This document shows positions 63,668 through 64,000 of a stretch of DNA of 64,000 nt, one piece after another. Each line of letters starts with the position of its first letter. Position 1 is the first letter of the stretch. Below the pieces are notes generated by a model. It worked only from the letters and a program-made list of their open reading frames with translations, had not been told where the DNA came from and made no database searches. Where the stretch lies: assembly GCF_021462415.1 (NCBI RefSeq), contig NZ_JAKEDS010000003.1, positions 462,743 to 526,742 of the forward strand, read 5' to 3'. Both the position numbers and the translations under genes were made by a program. The DNA is from Rhodohalobacter sp. 614A. Its GTDB lineage: Bacteria; Bacteroidota; Rhodothermia; Balneolales; Balneolaceae.

Positions 63668-64000
63668 ATGGAGAACAACGAAGTACAAGAAGAGGTATTT
63701 GAAATTGAATCGTATGAGGGCTTAGAAATATACCACGAAATATTCAGGCAGCTCATTAAAAATTCCTTTGACATGATCGTGTTATTGGACGCCAAAGGAA
63801 ATCAGCATTATGTCAGCGAATCCTGCGAAAAGATTTTAGGATTCAAGCCCGATGAACTCACACATGTTCCGGTAATCGAAACGATGCTTCACCCGGACGA
63901 CCGGGAAAATGCCAGGAAAGGATTCATAGAACTGATAAGAGATTCGAACCCGGGAGGCACTCAATACAGACACCGCCATAAAAATGGAGGGTGGGTATAT
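63668..64000 (+). CDS. PAS-domain sensor protein, 3' end outside window
   Basis: 111 codons from ATG 63668 to the window edge. Residues ~25-111 are a PAS fold: FRQLIKNSFDMIVLLDAKGN, then SESCEKILGFKPDEL and MLHPDDRENARKGF, ending HKNGGWVY. Signal-sensing histidine kinases and diguanylate cyclases commonly start this way; the output domain is not visible. Confidence 0.8.
   Translation, partial: MENNEVQEEVFEIESYEGLEIYHEIFRQLIKNSFDMIVLLDAKGNQHYVSESCEKILGFKPDELTHVPVIETMLHPDDRENARKGFIELIRDSNPGGTQYRHRHKNGGWVY

Overview
This window looks like ordinary chromosome from a marine or halotolerant bacterium of the Bacteroidota/Rhodothermota/Balneolota side of the tree; that placement is an inference. It rests on moderate GC, a single-chain E1 2-oxoacid dehydrogenase with alpha and beta halves fused, a serine-palmitoyltransferase-type enzyme, a complete Na+-translocating NADH:quinone reductase, a Na+-pumping biotin decarboxylase, and many GTG/TTG starts with weak Shine-Dalgarno sequences. 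No rRNA, tRNA, CRISPR array, prophage or plasmid function was seen. One gene runs off each end of the window.

Layout. 1-1057 is a partial unknown gene. 1765-5569 holds an MsbA-type ABC exporter and a family 2 glycosyltransferase/methyltransferase pair. 5679-7058 holds a small MerR regulator and haem O synthase. 7076-10368 is a surface-glycan-like trio (GMC oxidoreductase, methyltransferase, glycosyltransferase). 10492-17039 is central respiration and metabolism (cytochrome bd, fused E1, fumarase). 17196-22973 is a lipid cluster: two GT4 glycosyltransferases, a serine-palmitoyltransferase-like enzyme and a GNAT protein on one strand, with an extended SDR reductase/epimerase divergent. This matches the parts list of a bacterial ceramide/glycosphingolipid (or sulfonolipid) pathway. 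The SDR heads a second overlapping chain through a surface protein, mutY and a DUF2400-type gene.

26514-44053 is mainly housekeeping: rpsU, radA, fbaB, dusB, serS, an Lrp regulator, rpoN, dprA, obgE, accD and tsaB. A REP-associated tyrosine transposase flanked by paired palindromes lies between accD and tsaB. The AccD here has lost all four zinc-ribbon cysteines. 44054-49898 is more accessory: MITE-like repeats, a transglutaminase-fold protein without cysteine, dihydroorotase, an A/T-rich (p)ppGpp-synthetase-like protein with a long extra C-terminus (a possible toxSAS/CapRel-type defence protein), and a SnoaL-like gene between two diverged direct repeats.

49899-53485 is a four-gene Na+-translocating methylmalonyl-CoA (or related) decarboxylase operon. 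After a repeat-bearing gap and a Y-family polymerase, 55969-63282 carries nqrABCDEF, the flavin transferase apbE and a convergent nqrM. Two separate primary sodium pumps in one window argue for sodium-based bioenergetics. The window ends inside a PAS-domain sensor gene.
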